The notes under the pieces: model-generated | Told to the model about the DNA's origin: nothing | Seen by the model: only the letters and a program-made list of their open reading frames with translations | Databases searched by the model: none | Part shown: positions 45,055-53,583 of the stretch, in pieces | How positions within the stretch are numbered: position 1 is the stretch's first letter | Layout: each line of letters begins with the position of its first letter | From: Pseudomonas sp. R84 | GTDB lineage: Bacteria > Pseudomonadota > Gammaproteobacteria > Pseudomonadales > Pseudomonadaceae | Length of the DNA: 64,000 nt | Assembly: GCF_009834515.1 (NCBI RefSeq) | Contig: NZ_CP019426.1 | Location: 2,469,501-2,533,500 of the forward strand | Reading direction: 5' to 3' | Made by a program: the position numbers and the translations under genes

Positions 45055-45524
45055 GACATGTGTTTCCTTGTTGTTATGGGTGATGACTGGTTCGTCAGTC
45101 ATCGTACAACCTAGCAGATAATGATTGGATAAGGCACTGCCCCAAAGCGCTAATCGTCGGGGTCATGTTCAGCCTTCATCGGCCGATACCGTCCAGAGCG
45201 GAAAAAGACTCTCAAGTCGGGAACAGACGCGCGGGTTTGCCCTGACGTGATATTCTTCGCGCCAACTTGGTTTGACCTTATTCAGTTTGCTTGCCTCAGG
45301 GCGGGCCGACGGAATCCCTGTCGCTCAAGTAGCTGAGCCAATAATGATAAGAAGTCAGTTCAGAAGGGACATTAACTGAGGTCGATGCAACATGTCGGCC
45401 TTGTGTGCCCACCCGTCAAAATTGAAGTGTGCCGGAATCTGCGACGCTAGCCTGAGCGTCATCAAAGCGGATCGCATACAGATAACAGCGGCGGGCGGAA
45501 GGCGTTTTATCATAGGTGCAACAG
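45055..45524. other. Intergenic region upstream of mqo, no gene seen
   Basis: The 470 bases between the divergent DUF4440-type gene and mqo hold no convincing reading frame. Part is AT-richer (45265-45380, with TTGACC at 45273 as a possible -35), so it probably contains the mqo promoter and a long leader. I found no clear regulator palindrome. Confidence 0.5.
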
Positions 45525-47171
45525 ATGTTTAAGAAAGTGAACACAGCCCTGCTGGGTCTGGCTTTGGCGATGGGGATGACATCCGCCAATGCTGACGAAG
45601 CAAAGAAAGTCGACGTCCTGCTGATCGGCGGCGGCATCATGAGCACCACCCTCGGTGTGTGGATCAATGAGCTGGAGCCAAGCTGGTCGATGGAAATGGT
45701 CGAGCGCCTCGACGGCGTCGCCCTGGAAAGCTCCAACGGCTGGAACAACGCCGGTACCGGTCACTCGGCGCTCGCTGAGCTGAACTACACCCCGGAAGAC
45801 GACAAAGGCAACGTAACGATCCCGAAAGCCGTCGAGATCAACGAAGCGTTCCAGGTCTCCCGTCAGTTCTGGGCCTGGCAGGTTCAGCAAGGCGTTCTGA
45901 AGAACCCTCGCTCGTTCATCAACACCACTCCGCACATGAGCTTCGTGTGGGGCGATGACAACATCAAGTTCCTGAAAAAGCGCTACGAAGCCTTGCAAGC
46001 GAGCCCGCTGTTCGCCGGCATGCAGTACTCCGAAGACCCGGCTGTGATCAAGAAGTGGGTTCCGCTGATGATGGAAGGGCGTGACCCGAACCAGAAAATC
46101 GCGGCCACCTGGAGCCCGCTGGGTACTGACATGAACTTCGGCGAAATCACCCGCCAGTTCGCTGCCCACCTGCAGACCAAGCCTAACTTCGATCTGAAAC
46201 TGTCGAGCGAAGTGCAGGACATCACCAAGAATGCCGACGGCACTTGGCGCGTCAGCTACAAAAACCTGAAAGACGGCACTAAAACCGAAACCGACGCCAA
46301 GTTCGTCTTCATCGGCGCTGGCGGCGGTGCACTGCACCTGCTGCAGAAGTCGGGCATTCCTGAAGCCAAGGAATACGCTGGCTTCCCGGTAGGCGGCTCG
46401 TTCCTGGTGACCGATAACCCGGCCATCGCTGAACAGCACCTGGCCAAGGCCTACGGTAAAGCCTCGGTTGGCGCACCACCGATGTCCGTTCCGCACCTGG
46501 ACACCCGTGTTCTGGACGGCAAGCGCGTCATCCTGTTTGGCCCATTCGCGACCTTCAGCACCAAGTTCCTGAAGGAAGGTTCGTACCTGGACCTGCTGAC
46601 CAGCACCACCACCCACAACATCTGGCCTATGACCAAGGTCGGCATCAAGGAATACCCGCTGGTCGAGTACCTGGCTGGTCAACTGATGCTGTCGGATGAA
46701 GACCGTCTGAACGCGCTGAAGGAATACTTCCCGAACGCTAAAGCCGAAGACTGGCGCCTGTGGCAAGCCGGCCAACGCGTGCAAATCATCAAGCGTGATG
46801 AAGCCGCTGGTGGCGTGCTGAAACTGGGCACCGAAATCGTTGCTGCACAAGACGGCTCCATCGCCGGCCTGCTGGGCGCATCGCCAGGCGCGTCGACCGC
46901 TGCACCGATCATGCTGAGCGTGCTGCAGAAAGTCTTCAAAGACAAAGTTGCATCGCCTGAGTGGCAAACCAAGCTGCACCAGATCGTGCCAAGCTACGGC
47001 ACTCAGCTGAACAGCGATCCAGCCAAAGTGGCTGCAGAATGGGCCTACACCGCCAAGATCCTCGAACTGCCGACGCCTCCAGTGATCGGTCAGGTGACTG
47101 CTCCTGCGGCACCTGCAGCTGAGAAAGCTGAAGCGCCGAAGGAAAACGCTGCACGTGACATGGCGCTGTAA
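45525..47171 (+). CDS. mqo: Malate:quinone oxidoreductase with an N-terminal export-like signal
   Basis: This 548-residue FAD enzyme oxidises malate to oxaloacetate and reduces quinone at the membrane. The FAD motif [16 protein letters not shown] lies at about residues 32-47, followed by [23 protein letters not shown], typical of Mqo. Before it lies [23 protein letters not shown], which looks like a cleavable signal peptide. The last ~40 residues are rich in Ala, Pro and Glu. Both extensions make it longer than usual Mqo (about 500). AGGTG precedes the ATG at 45525. Codon use (strong CTG, AAC, TAC bias) suggests high expression. A strong terminator follows. Confidence 0.93.
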   Translation: MFKKVNTALLGLALAMGMTSANADEAKKVDVLLIGGGIMSTTLGVWINELEPSWSMEMVERLDGVALESSNGWNNAGTGHSALAELNYTPEDDKGNVTIPKAVEINEAFQVSRQFWAWQVQQGVLKNPRSFINTTPHMSFVWGDDNIKFLKKRYEALQASPLFAGMQYSEDPAVIKKWVPLMMEGRDPNQKIAATWSPLGTDMNFGEITRQFAAHLQTKPNFDLKLSSEVQDITKNADGTWRVSYKNLKDGTKTETDAKFVFIGAGGGALHLLQKSGIPEAKEYAGFPVGGSFLVTDNPAIAEQHLAKAYGKASVGAPPMSVPHLDTRVLDGKRVILFGPFATFSTKFLKEGSYLDLLTSTTTHNIWPMTKVGIKEYPLVEYLAGQLMLSDEDRLNALKEYFPNAKAEDWRLWQAGQRVQIIKRDEAAGGVLKLGTEIVAAQDGSIAGLLGASPGASTAAPIMLSVLQKVFKDKVASPEWQTKLHQIVPSYGTQLNSDPAKVAAEWAYTAKILELPTPPVIGQVTAPAAPAAEKAEAPKENAARDMAL

Positions 47172-47190
47172 CTAGCCGCCTGACACACAA

Positions 47191-47228
47191 AGCCCACTGA
47201 ACCGGCGACGGTCAGTGGGCTTTTTTTT
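47191..47228 (+). terminator. Intrinsic terminator after mqo
   Basis: Arms AGCCCACTGA (47191-47200) and TCAGTGGGCT (47212-47221) are followed by eight T residues. Confidence 0.95.
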
Positions 47229-47246
47229 GCATTTGCCCTTTACGTC

Positions 47247-47326
47247 CCTGTAGGAACTGCCGAAGGCTGCGATCTTTTGATCTTGAAGAAAAGTCAAAGA
47301 TCGCAGCCTTCGGCAGCTCCTACGGG
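47247..47326. repeat. Long inverted repeat, GCTGCGATCTTTTGATC family (copy 3)
   Basis: TGCCGAAGGCTGCGATCTTT and AAAGATCGCAGCCTTCGGCA form a nearly perfect hairpin with about 20 bases between. It lies between the mqo terminator and the stop of a convergent gene. Confidence 0.9.
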
Positions 47327-47347
47327 GTTATATCTGTGCTCAGGTGT

Positions 47348-47776
47348 TTAGGCTTTTGCCTTGGCCAGATAAGCGCCGAGTCGTCGCCCCATCTCTTCCC
47401 CCAACGCCTGCAATCCGCTCAGCGGGCGAACCATTACCTCGAATTCGACAATCTTGCCGTGCTCATTGAAGCGAATCATGTCGATACCTTTCAGCTCCTT
47501 CGAACCCACCTTGGCGCTGAACTCCAGAATCACATTCAAGCCATCGGCAGTCGCCAGTTCGCGGTGGTAGATGAAGTCTTCAAACACCTCAAATACGGTA
47601 TTGAGGATCATCGACACTACCGGCGCACCCGGGTAAGGCGTATGCGCCATCGGCGAGCGGAACACGGCTTGCGGATCAAGCAATGAGGGCAGGGCGCTCA
47701 AACTGCCGGTGCGGATCATTTCGTGCCATTGCTTCAGGGATTCGGCGACGTTGGCTTGCAGGTTCAGGTCAGTCAT
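47348..47776 (-). CDS. NTF2-like/SnoaL-fold protein
   Basis: This 142-residue cytoplasmic protein has an NTF2-like pattern: helix (ESLKQWHEMIRTGSLSALPSLLDPQAVFRSP), then strands including GIDMIRFNEHGKIVEFEVMVRP. It resembles polyketide-cyclase-like proteins of unknown role. GGAG lies 7 bases before the ATG at 47776; a GTG two codons earlier is unlikely. Single gene. The 266 bases upstream hold no other gene until the small ORF at 48043. Confidence 0.82.
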   Translation of the reverse strand: MTDLNLQANVAESLKQWHEMIRTGSLSALPSLLDPQAVFRSPMAHTPYPGAPVVSMILNTVFEVFEDFIYHRELATADGLNVILEFSAKVGSKELKGIDMIRFNEHGKIVEFEVMVRPLSGLQALGEEMGRRLGAYLAKAKA

Positions 47777-48042
47777 GTGCACTCCGCGATGTTGTTGGTT
47801 TTCTGGCGACCGCCATGACTCTAGATCAATCTCAGTGAAAGGAAACCCTTGTGTGCCGACCTGAATATCGGCCCATGGCCGGTGCAGATCAGATGCGTAT
47901 CTGATCCGTATTTTTTCGTCTTATCTGACGCTGTTACCGGCGCAGCCAAACGTCCAAAATGCCCCGGCAGTGCGGTCACTCGCGACAGTCCTTCATTCCG
48001 AAGCGCCCAGTGCACCGCAAGCTCAGCATTGAGGAGAGCAAC

Positions 48043-48126
48043 ATGAACAAGATGGCGATTTTTCTGGGTGGCTTTCTGACACTGACCATTCTGATCGGCC
48101 TGCTCGCAACGATTTCTCCGGTCTGA
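48043..48126 (+). CDS. 27-residue single-span membrane miniprotein
   Basis: A short frame (ATG at 48043, TGA at 48124-48126) has an excellent binding site, GAGGAGA, 5 bases upstream. It encodes a basic start (MNKM), then one hydrophobic helix rich in Leu, Ile, Phe and Gly, ending ATISPV. The layout is that of small inner-membrane proteins that tune a partner. It lies 84 bases before a Nudix gene and may share its transcript. I recognise no family. Confidence 0.6.
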   Translation: MNKMAIFLGGFLTLTILIGLLATISPV

Positions 48127-48210
48127 GATGGCCACCGGGTGATGTCGGAGGAGTTGCGCGCGAATCGTGTTTAAATGCCGCGCCTTCAGAGCTGGAAATG
48201 GACGTCACCC

Positions 48211-48657
48211 ATGGCCGAACAACGGATCCGCGCCCTCGCACTTTGCGTTTTTCATCACAACGGCAAAATTCTGGTCAATGAGTTCCGTGATCCGGTCAGC
48301 CAGCAAACCTGCTTTCGGCCTATTGGCGGCGGTATTGAATTTGGCGAGACCAGCGCCGAAGCGATCGTGCGCGAAGTGCAGGAGGAGTTGGGCCTGTCCG
48401 TGAGTGACGTGCGCCTGCTCGGCACACTCGAAAGCCTCTTCGTCTACAACGGCAAACCGGGTCATGAAATCGTTCAGGTGTATGACGCGACGTTTATCGA
48501 CCGTAGCGTTTACGCGCACCCACAGATCGATGGACATGAAAGCGACGGCGCTCCCTTCACCGCGCGCTGGCACGACAGCTCAAGCTTCAGCGCGCTAGCG
48601 CCTTTGGTACCGAAAGGTTTGCACGATATGCTGGAGAATGCCGGATTGCTGGTTTGA
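48211..48657 (+). CDS. Nudix hydrolase
   Basis: This 148-residue protein has the Nudix box GGIEFGETSAEAIVREVQEE followed by LGL, with all metal-binding glutamates. It would hydrolyse a nucleoside diphosphate linked to another group. The ATG at 48211 is chosen because the fold starts there (RIRALALCVFHHNGKILV); an in-frame start 12 codons earlier is less likely. The substrate cannot be predicted. Confidence 0.87.
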   Translation: MAEQRIRALALCVFHHNGKILVNEFRDPVSQQTCFRPIGGGIEFGETSAEAIVREVQEELGLSVSDVRLLGTLESLFVYNGKPGHEIVQVYDATFIDRSVYAHPQIDGHESDGAPFTARWHDSSSFSALAPLVPKGLHDMLENAGLLV

Positions 48658-48740
48658 TAATCGGCTAAGGAAAGGTTCATCGGGGCGCCGTGGTTAGTTT
48701 GGCAATCGCGGCCCAAGTGATGACGGTTTCTGTACCGGCC

Positions 48741-48834
48741 TCTTCGCGAGCAGGCTCGCTCCCACAGGATTGCAGGTGAACACAAGTTTTGTGACCGACC
48801 TCGATCAGGGTGGGAGCGAGCCTGCTGGCGAAAA
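48741..48834. repeat. REPIN with a mutated right half
   Basis: TTCGCGAGCAGGCTCGCTCC is intact; the right half reads GGAGCGAGCCTGCTGGCGAA, with one base changed in the stem. It lies between the convergent Nudix gene and a small gene. Confidence 0.92.
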
Positions 48835-48841
48835 CTGAGTA

Positions 48842-49033
48842 TCAGCCACCGTTGTTGCGACGACGTTCAATACCCTCCGGGCCGCCGCTGTCCAGCAACC
48901 TTCTTTCCACCAAGACATTCTCAAGCGCCTGACGCTCGACCGGCGCCATTTGGTGTTCACGCTTTTTCAGCTCCAGCAGAATCGGGCTGGACCAGGCGCG
49001 GTAGGTCTGTTCGATGTTGCGACGCGACGTCAT
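48842..49033 (-). CDS. Small hypothetical protein, 63 residues
   Basis: This short, charged, helical protein (MTSRRNIEQTYRAWSSPI..., then KREHQMAPVERQALENVLVERRLLD) ends in a Gly/Arg/Asn tail. AAGGAGA lies 7 bases before the ATG at 49033, a strong argument for translation. No cysteine or membrane segment. I do not recognise a family with a known role. It is divergent from the PAS-LuxR regulator. Confidence 0.65.
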   Translation of the reverse strand: MTSRRNIEQTYRAWSSPILLELKKREHQMAPVERQALENVLVERRLLDSGGPEGIERRRNNGG

Positions 49034-49238
49034 CAGTCTCTCCTTGATCAAGAGCCCGGTGTTGCGGGCAGGGGCTCAATCCGATGAGGTATTAACTTTA
49101 GACGACAAAGCCGGAAGTCGCGAATGTGCCGCGAAGGCCTACAAAGGGATTTGTACCGTTGCGAACATTTATGCTCGGCACGATCAGAGGTCGCCGCGGT
49201 CGTACTCTTCACATGGGCGTATCACTTGTGGAGATCCA

Positions 49239-50735
49239 ATGAGCCAGGAAGTCCTGACCACCGAAACCAACCGCCGCCAGTTGCAGCAGATTATCGCCGG
49301 GCTGTCCGACGGGGTGATTCTGCTGGAGCTGGATCAGAGAATTCTCTGGGCCAACGAAGCGGCCCTGGTCATGCACGGTGTCAAGCGGATCACCGATCTG
49401 GGCCACAATGCCGACGAATACGCCAAGAAATTCAACCTGCGCTATCGCAATAATCACTCGATCACCGCCGAAAACTATCCGATCAGCCGGGTAGCGCGCT
49501 GTGAGAGTTTCAATGACGTGTTGATTGAAGTGTCGCCGAGCGACGACCCCGAGCGCATCTGGGTGCACAGCGTGCGCAGCATGATTCTCACCGATCGCGA
49601 AGGGCAGCCCGAGTCGTTGGTGCTGATCATGAGCGACGTCACCGACTGGGCCAACGCCGAGCAACGCTTCGAAAGGACGTTCAACGCCAACCCGGCACCG
49701 GCGGTGATCTGCCGGCTCAGTGATCTGCGTTACATCAAGGTCAATTCGGGGTTTCTGGACATGACCGGGTACACCCGTGAGCAAGTGATTGGCACGTCCT
49801 CTTATGAAATCGATATTTTCGAGCAGGCCGAACACCGCGATCTGGCGATTCAGCGCCTGCGCGATGTCGCGACCATCCCGCAGATGCAGGCCGAATTGCG
49901 CCTGCCCGATGGCAGCAGCAAGCAGGTGATCGTGGCGGGCCAGCCGCTGACGCTCAACGATGAGGATTGCATGCTGTTCTCCTTTGTCGACATGGAGCTG
50001 CGGCACAAGGCGGAAGTGGCGTTGCGCCAGAGTGAGGAGCGTTTTGCCAAGGCGTTTCGCCTGACGCCGGTGCCGATCCTGATTTGCAGTGCCGACGAAC
50101 AGCAGGTGATCGACGTCAATCAGGCCTTCCTCGAAACCCTGGCTTATGACAGCGAAGACGTGCTCGGCAAAACCGTGACGCAGCTGGATTTCATTGATGA
50201 CAGCGGTGCGCGCACGCGGTTGCTGGCGGCGCTGGCGAAAAACGGGCGAGTCGATCGGGTGGATGTGCGGGTGCGCAGGAAGGATGCGGATCTGCTCGAA
50301 TGTGCGCTGTCCGCCGACACCGTGAATATTCAGGACACACCGTGTTATTTGCTGGTGTTGATGGACATCACCGAGCGCAAGCGCACCGAGCTTGAACTGG
50401 TGGCGGCGATTGAGGAGGTGATGAAAGATGCTTCGTGGTTCAGTCGGACGCTGATCGAAAAACTGGCCAATGTGAAGAAGGTCAACTCGCCGCAATTGCC
50501 TACCGTTTCGTTTACCGATCTGACGGCGCGTGAACGTGATGTGCTGGGGCTGATCTGTGAAGGGCTGGCGGACAAGGAGATCGCGGCGCGGCTGAAACTC
50601 GCGCCGAACACGGTGCGTAATCATGTCGCCACGGTGTATTCCAAGCTGGATGTGCACAGTCGCAGTGAGGCGATTGTCTGGGCGCGGGAGCGTGGATTGT
50701 TCTCCGGGGAGTCGGGTGGCAAGGGTCAGCGATAG
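49239..50735 (+). CDS. PAS-domain LuxR-type transcriptional regulator
   Basis: This 498-residue cytoplasmic regulator has three PAS-like domains (about 10-130, 140-260 and 265-390; for example DGVILLELDQRILWANEAAL and YIKVNSGFLDMTGYTREQVIG). A short helical linker leads to a LuxR HTH (about 425-485: LTARERDVLGLICEGLADKE, NTVRNHVATVYSKL). No receiver or histidine kinase domain is present, so it may sense a small molecule or redox state directly through a PAS domain. The ATG at 49239 has GGAG 7 bases upstream. Targets unknown. Confidence 0.9.
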   Translation: MSQEVLTTETNRRQLQQIIAGLSDGVILLELDQRILWANEAALVMHGVKRITDLGHNADEYAKKFNLRYRNNHSITAENYPISRVARCESFNDVLIEVSPSDDPERIWVHSVRSMILTDREGQPESLVLIMSDVTDWANAEQRFERTFNANPAPAVICRLSDLRYIKVNSGFLDMTGYTREQVIGTSSYEIDIFEQAEHRDLAIQRLRDVATIPQMQAELRLPDGSSKQVIVAGQPLTLNDEDCMLFSFVDMELRHKAEVALRQSEERFAKAFRLTPVPILICSADEQQVIDVNQAFLETLAYDSEDVLGKTVTQLDFIDDSGARTRLLAALAKNGRVDRVDVRVRRKDADLLECALSADTVNIQDTPCYLLVLMDITERKRTELELVAAIEEVMKDASWFSRTLIEKLANVKKVNSPQLPTVSFTDLTARERDVLGLICEGLADKEIAARLKLAPNTVRNHVATVYSKLDVHSRSEAIVWARERGLFSGESGGKGQR

Positions 50736-50872
50736 GGTGCAAATGCACTAGTGGGTCTGGTGCAATTTGAGGTGTTGGCGGGCGGCGGCTGTTCTTAGTC
50801 TGGTGGGGTGCGGTGCAAGCCTTTTGAGGTTTGTGGTCGCGTCCCTTCGAAGTTGGTAAAGGAACAGCTGCA

Positions 50873-51130
50873 ATGATGAATCTTGCGCAGTTGCGCGCTC
50901 AGCTTGAACGCAGTTTTTCGCCGCTGGCGTGTGAGTGTCTGGTGGATGGTGATCATTCGCTTACCGTAAAGCTTTATCACCCGGTGTCGGGGCAGGTGGA
51001 TCTGGTGATCAGTGGGTTGAAGCTTGATGGGTTGCGTTCGCCTGAGTCGGTCGAGGCGTTGGTTGAAGAGTTGCGGTATGAGCTTGAGAGCAATTCTTTG
51101 CGTTCGTCTCGGGATTCGGGTTTGGCTTAG
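50873..51130 (+). CDS. DUF1652 family protein
   Basis: This 85-residue protein of the Pseudomonas DUF1652 family shows the pattern FSPLACECLVDGDHSLTVKL, then VDLVISGLKLDGLRSPESVEALVEELRYEL. Function unknown. AAAGGAA lies about 9 bases before the first of two adjacent ATGs. It lies just before a long non-coding repeat element. Confidence 0.85.
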   Translation: MMNLAQLRAQLERSFSPLACECLVDGDHSLTVKLYHPVSGQVDLVISGLKLDGLRSPESVEALVEELRYELESNSLRSSRDSGLA

Positions 51131-51490
51131 GGCTTTTGAGCTTGGCGGCCTTTGGGCCGACCATGCTCTTGGGGGTTGGGGGGGATATCCGTTTCTTCGG
51201 GGGCTGCGGCTGGCGGTTCCGCTCTTACAGCGGGTCACTTTTTCAGACGCCAAAAAGTAACCAAAAGGCTGGGCCCCGGCGTTCGGCCCACTCGCTAAAG
51301 CTCGGGGTTCCTTCGTTCCGGGATCGATCCGGGGGCAGCGCCTACGGTTTGCTTCGCTGCACCTCCTCTCGCTGTGTTTGGCTTCGCCAAACGGTCGCTG
51401 CGCTCCCACCCCCGGATCAATCCCTCCACTCAGCCTGCCGAAGGGGCCAGCACGGCAAGATCAAGAGCTGCAGCCGAGCTAACGCTCATC
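51131..51490. repeat. Non-coding repeat element with the AAAAAGTAACCAAAA core
   Basis: About 360 bases without a credible gene, although the minus strand is open across much of it. It contains a hairpin ACTTTTT/AAAAAGT (51237-51258), the strings AAAAAGTAACCAAAAGGC and CGGCGTTCGGCCCACTCGC, and short inverted segments (TTTGGCTTCGCCAAA). This composite is widespread in pseudomonad intergenic DNA and is often mis-annotated as small ORFs. With the REPs that follow, it fills the 697-base gap 51131-51827. Confidence 0.7.
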
Positions 51491-51539
51491 CTGTTGAGTG
51501 GTTAGAAGCCGATGCGGTTTGCTTTTGCTTTTGCTTTTC

Positions 51540-51636
51540 TGTAGGAGTGAGCCTGCTCGCGATGGCGGCCTGACAGCCGACCAATATCTTCCAGATGTAC
51601 ATGATCCCTGTGGGAGTGAGCCTGCTCGCGAAGAGG
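51540..51636. repeat. Two REP sequences in direct orientation
   Basis: TGTAGGAGTGAGCCTGCTCG (from 51540) and TGTGGGAGTGAGCCTGCTCG (from 51610) point the same way, unlike the inverted pairs elsewhere in the window. They lie about 50 bases apart. Confidence 0.9.
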
Positions 51637-51827
51637 CCTTGTCTGGCAAAGCACATTTCAAGTTGCCAATTCTCTCGAATCCGAACGCAAAATCGACAGC
51701 CACTTTCTCCCGATCCGGCCGATTCACTGGCGCTTGCAGGGCGCTCGGCTATAAAGAATGAGTGGTCAGGTCTTCCGTGGTCGGTTGGGTCGCGGGAGTT
51801 GCTCTTCCATTCATCGCGGGTCGTCCT

Positions 51828-52040
51828 ATGAACAATCTTGGGAAACGCGTGTTGCCGTTGGTTTTTTTTACCGTTTTGCTGGCGGGTTGTGCCAGTCCAC
51901 CGCCACCTCCACCGGTAGCGCCACCTCCGCCACCGGAACGTACTTGCCAGGTGCTCGAAAACACTGAAGTCGCCGGTGACGTGTACGCCGACGGGCAGGT
52001 GACTCGACACATCACCACCACCCGTTGCGTCACGCAGTAG
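51828..52040 (+). CDS. Small proline-rich lipoprotein
   Basis: This 70-residue protein has a type II signal (LPLVFFTVLLAGC) with lipobox Cys21, then a proline run (SPPPPPPVAPPPPPERT) and a short tail with two cysteines (Cys40 and Cys67). It would sit in the outer or inner membrane as a lipoprotein; a role in the envelope is likely but unspecified. The binding site is weak. Its 3' end overlaps the next gene by 16 bases. Confidence 0.75.
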   Translation: MNNLGKRVLPLVFFTVLLAGCASPPPPPPVAPPPPPERTCQVLENTEVAGDVYADGQVTRHITTTRCVTQ

Positions 52041-52675
52041 CGCCGGCGGGGCGCAAGTCCCGGGTTGAGCGGATTGTGCTGGTGGCCGATCTGGCCGGTA
52101 CGGCGGTGTTTGCCGTGGAAGGTGCGATTGCGGCGATGCGCAGTCAGCTCGACTTGCTCGGGGTGATGGTGATTGCGTTTATCGTCGCCCTCGGCGGCGG
52201 GGTTACTCGTGACTTGCTGATTGGTGCGACGCCACCCAATGCCGTGGCCGACTGGCGCTATCCGGCACTGGCGTTTTTCATGGGCGGGCTGGCGTTTGTC
52301 TTTCATGAGCAGGTGCTGGGCTGGTCCGGTTCAACCCTGATCGTGCTGGACGCTGCGGGGTTGGCGTTGTTTGCCGTGGCGGGTGCGCAGAAGGCGTTGA
52401 ATTACGGCATTACGCCGTTTGTGGCGATGCTGATGGGCACGATCACCGGCGTTGGCGGCGGGGTGATTCGTGACATTGTGCTGGCGCGGATACCGGTGGT
52501 GTTGCAGGCGGATTTGTATGCGAGCTCGGCGTTTGTCGGTGCGGCGGTGTTGATCGTTGCGCGCAGGTTGGGCGTTTCACCGGTAGCGGCGGCGTTGCTG
52601 GCGGGGGCGGGGTGTTTGATGTTGCGTTTGCTGTCGGTGCATTTTGGCTGGCAGTTACCCAGAGTCATTGCCTGA
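52025..52675 (+). CDS. TRIC-family (UPF0126, YadS/YicG-like) membrane protein
   Basis: This 216-residue membrane protein has seven hydrophobic segments and the duplicated UPF0126 motif: DLAGTAVFAVEGAIAA...GGGVTRDLLIG and DAAGLALFAVAGAQKAL...GGGVIRDIVLARIP. Bacterial members are related to TRIC cation channels; YicG has been linked to glycine transport. The start is uncertain: the TTG at 52025 gives full length but has no clear binding site; a later GTG would clip the first helix. It overlaps the lipoprotein gene by 16 bases, so coupled translation is possible. Confidence 0.85.
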   Translation: MRHAVAPAGRKSRVERIVLVADLAGTAVFAVEGAIAAMRSQLDLLGVMVIAFIVALGGGVTRDLLIGATPPNAVADWRYPALAFFMGGLAFVFHEQVLGWSGSTLIVLDAAGLALFAVAGAQKALNYGITPFVAMLMGTITGVGGGVIRDIVLARIPVVLQADLYASSAFVGAAVLIVARRLGVSPVAAALLAGAGCLMLRLLSVHFGWQLPRVIA

Positions 52676-52685
52676 TACACAAATC

Positions 52686-52772
52686 CCTGTAGGAGCTGCC
52701 GAAGGCTGCGATCTTTTGACTTTGATTTATTCAGATCAAGATCAAAAGATCGCAGCCTTCGGCAGCTCCTAC
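52686..52772. repeat. Long inverted repeat, GCTGCGATCTTTTGATC family (copy 4)
   Basis: TGTAGGAGCTGCCGAAGGCTGCGATC-type left half and its complement form an almost perfect hairpin about 87 bases long. It lies between the convergent TRIC and SDR genes, a good position for a shared transcript end. Confidence 0.92.
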
Positions 52773-52793
52773 AAATTCGATTTCAGATCCGGA

Positions 52794-53561
52794 TCAGGAA
52801 AGAAATCCACCGTCGACGTTGAGCGCAACCCCGGTGGTGTAGCTCGACGCATCACTGGCCAGGTACAACACCGCACCGGCCATTTCACTCGGATCCGCCA
52901 CGCGCTTGAGTGGGATCTGCGTCAGCGCTTGCTTGAGAATCGCATCGTTCTTCACCAGCGCCGAGGCGAATTTGGTGTCGGTCAGGCCCGGCAGCAGGGC
53001 GTTGCAGCGGATGCCGAACTGCGCGCATTCCTTGGCAAACACTTTGGTCATGTTGATCACCGCCGCTTTGGTCACCGAGTAGATGCCCTGGAAGATCCCC
53101 GGCGAAATGCCGTTGATCGACGCGACGTTGATGATGCTGCCGCCACCGTTTTCGCGCATCAGCTTGCCGGCCTCGACCGACATGAAGAAGTAGCCGCGAA
53201 TGTTCACGTCGACAGTCTTCTGGAACGCGCTCAGATCGGTGTCCAGCACGTTGCAGAATTGCGGGTTGGTCGCGGCATTGTTGACCAGAATGTCGAGGCG
53301 GCCGAACTGTTCCTTGATCCCGGCGAAGACCTGGCTGATCTGCTCCATTTCACCGATGTGGCAGGCCACGGCTGTTGCTTTGCCTCCAGCAGCGATGATC
53401 GCATCGGCGACGTGCTGGCAGCCGTCGAGTTTGCGGCTCGAGACGATCACGTGGGCGCCTTGCTGGGCCAACAGTTTGGCGATGGCTTCACCGATGCCAC
53501 GGCTGGCGCCGGAAACGAAAGCGATCTTGCCGTCGAGGTCGAACAACTGAGTCTTGGACAT
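52794..53561 (-). CDS. Short-chain dehydrogenase/reductase
   Basis: This 255-residue SDR has cofactor motif GASRGIG (18-24), NNAA (95-98), and catalytic Ser148, Tyr161, Lys165 (YSVTK). It would oxidise or reduce a hydroxyl/keto group with NAD(P). AGGAA lies 6 bases before the ATG at 53561. It follows the phosphotransferase gene by 22 bases on the same strand. In 4-hydroxyacid catabolism a kinase-like protein and an SDR act together, so a role in hydroxyacyl-CoA breakdown is possible. Confidence 0.9.
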   Translation of the reverse strand: MSKTQLFDLDGKIAFVSGASRGIGEAIAKLLAQQGAHVIVSSRKLDGCQHVADAIIAAGGKATAVACHIGEMEQISQVFAGIKEQFGRLDILVNNAATNPQFCNVLDTDLSAFQKTVDVNIRGYFFMSVEAGKLMRENGGGSIINVASINGISPGIFQGIYSVTKAAVINMTKVFAKECAQFGIRCNALLPGLTDTKFASALVKNDAILKQALTQIPLKRVADPSEMAGAVLYLASDASSYTTGVALNVDGGFLS

Positions 53562-53583
53562 AAGGGTTCCTGGGTGTGGGCCG

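Noticed and set aside
47821..48135. Minus-strand frame between the NTF2-like and Nudix genes
   Set aside because: Odd composition, no binding site, and antisense to the better supported 27-codon membrane frame.
50795..51409. Minus-strand frame over the repeat element and the DUF1652 gene
   Set aside because: It covers a recognised gene in antisense and a repeat element that is commonly mis-annotated.
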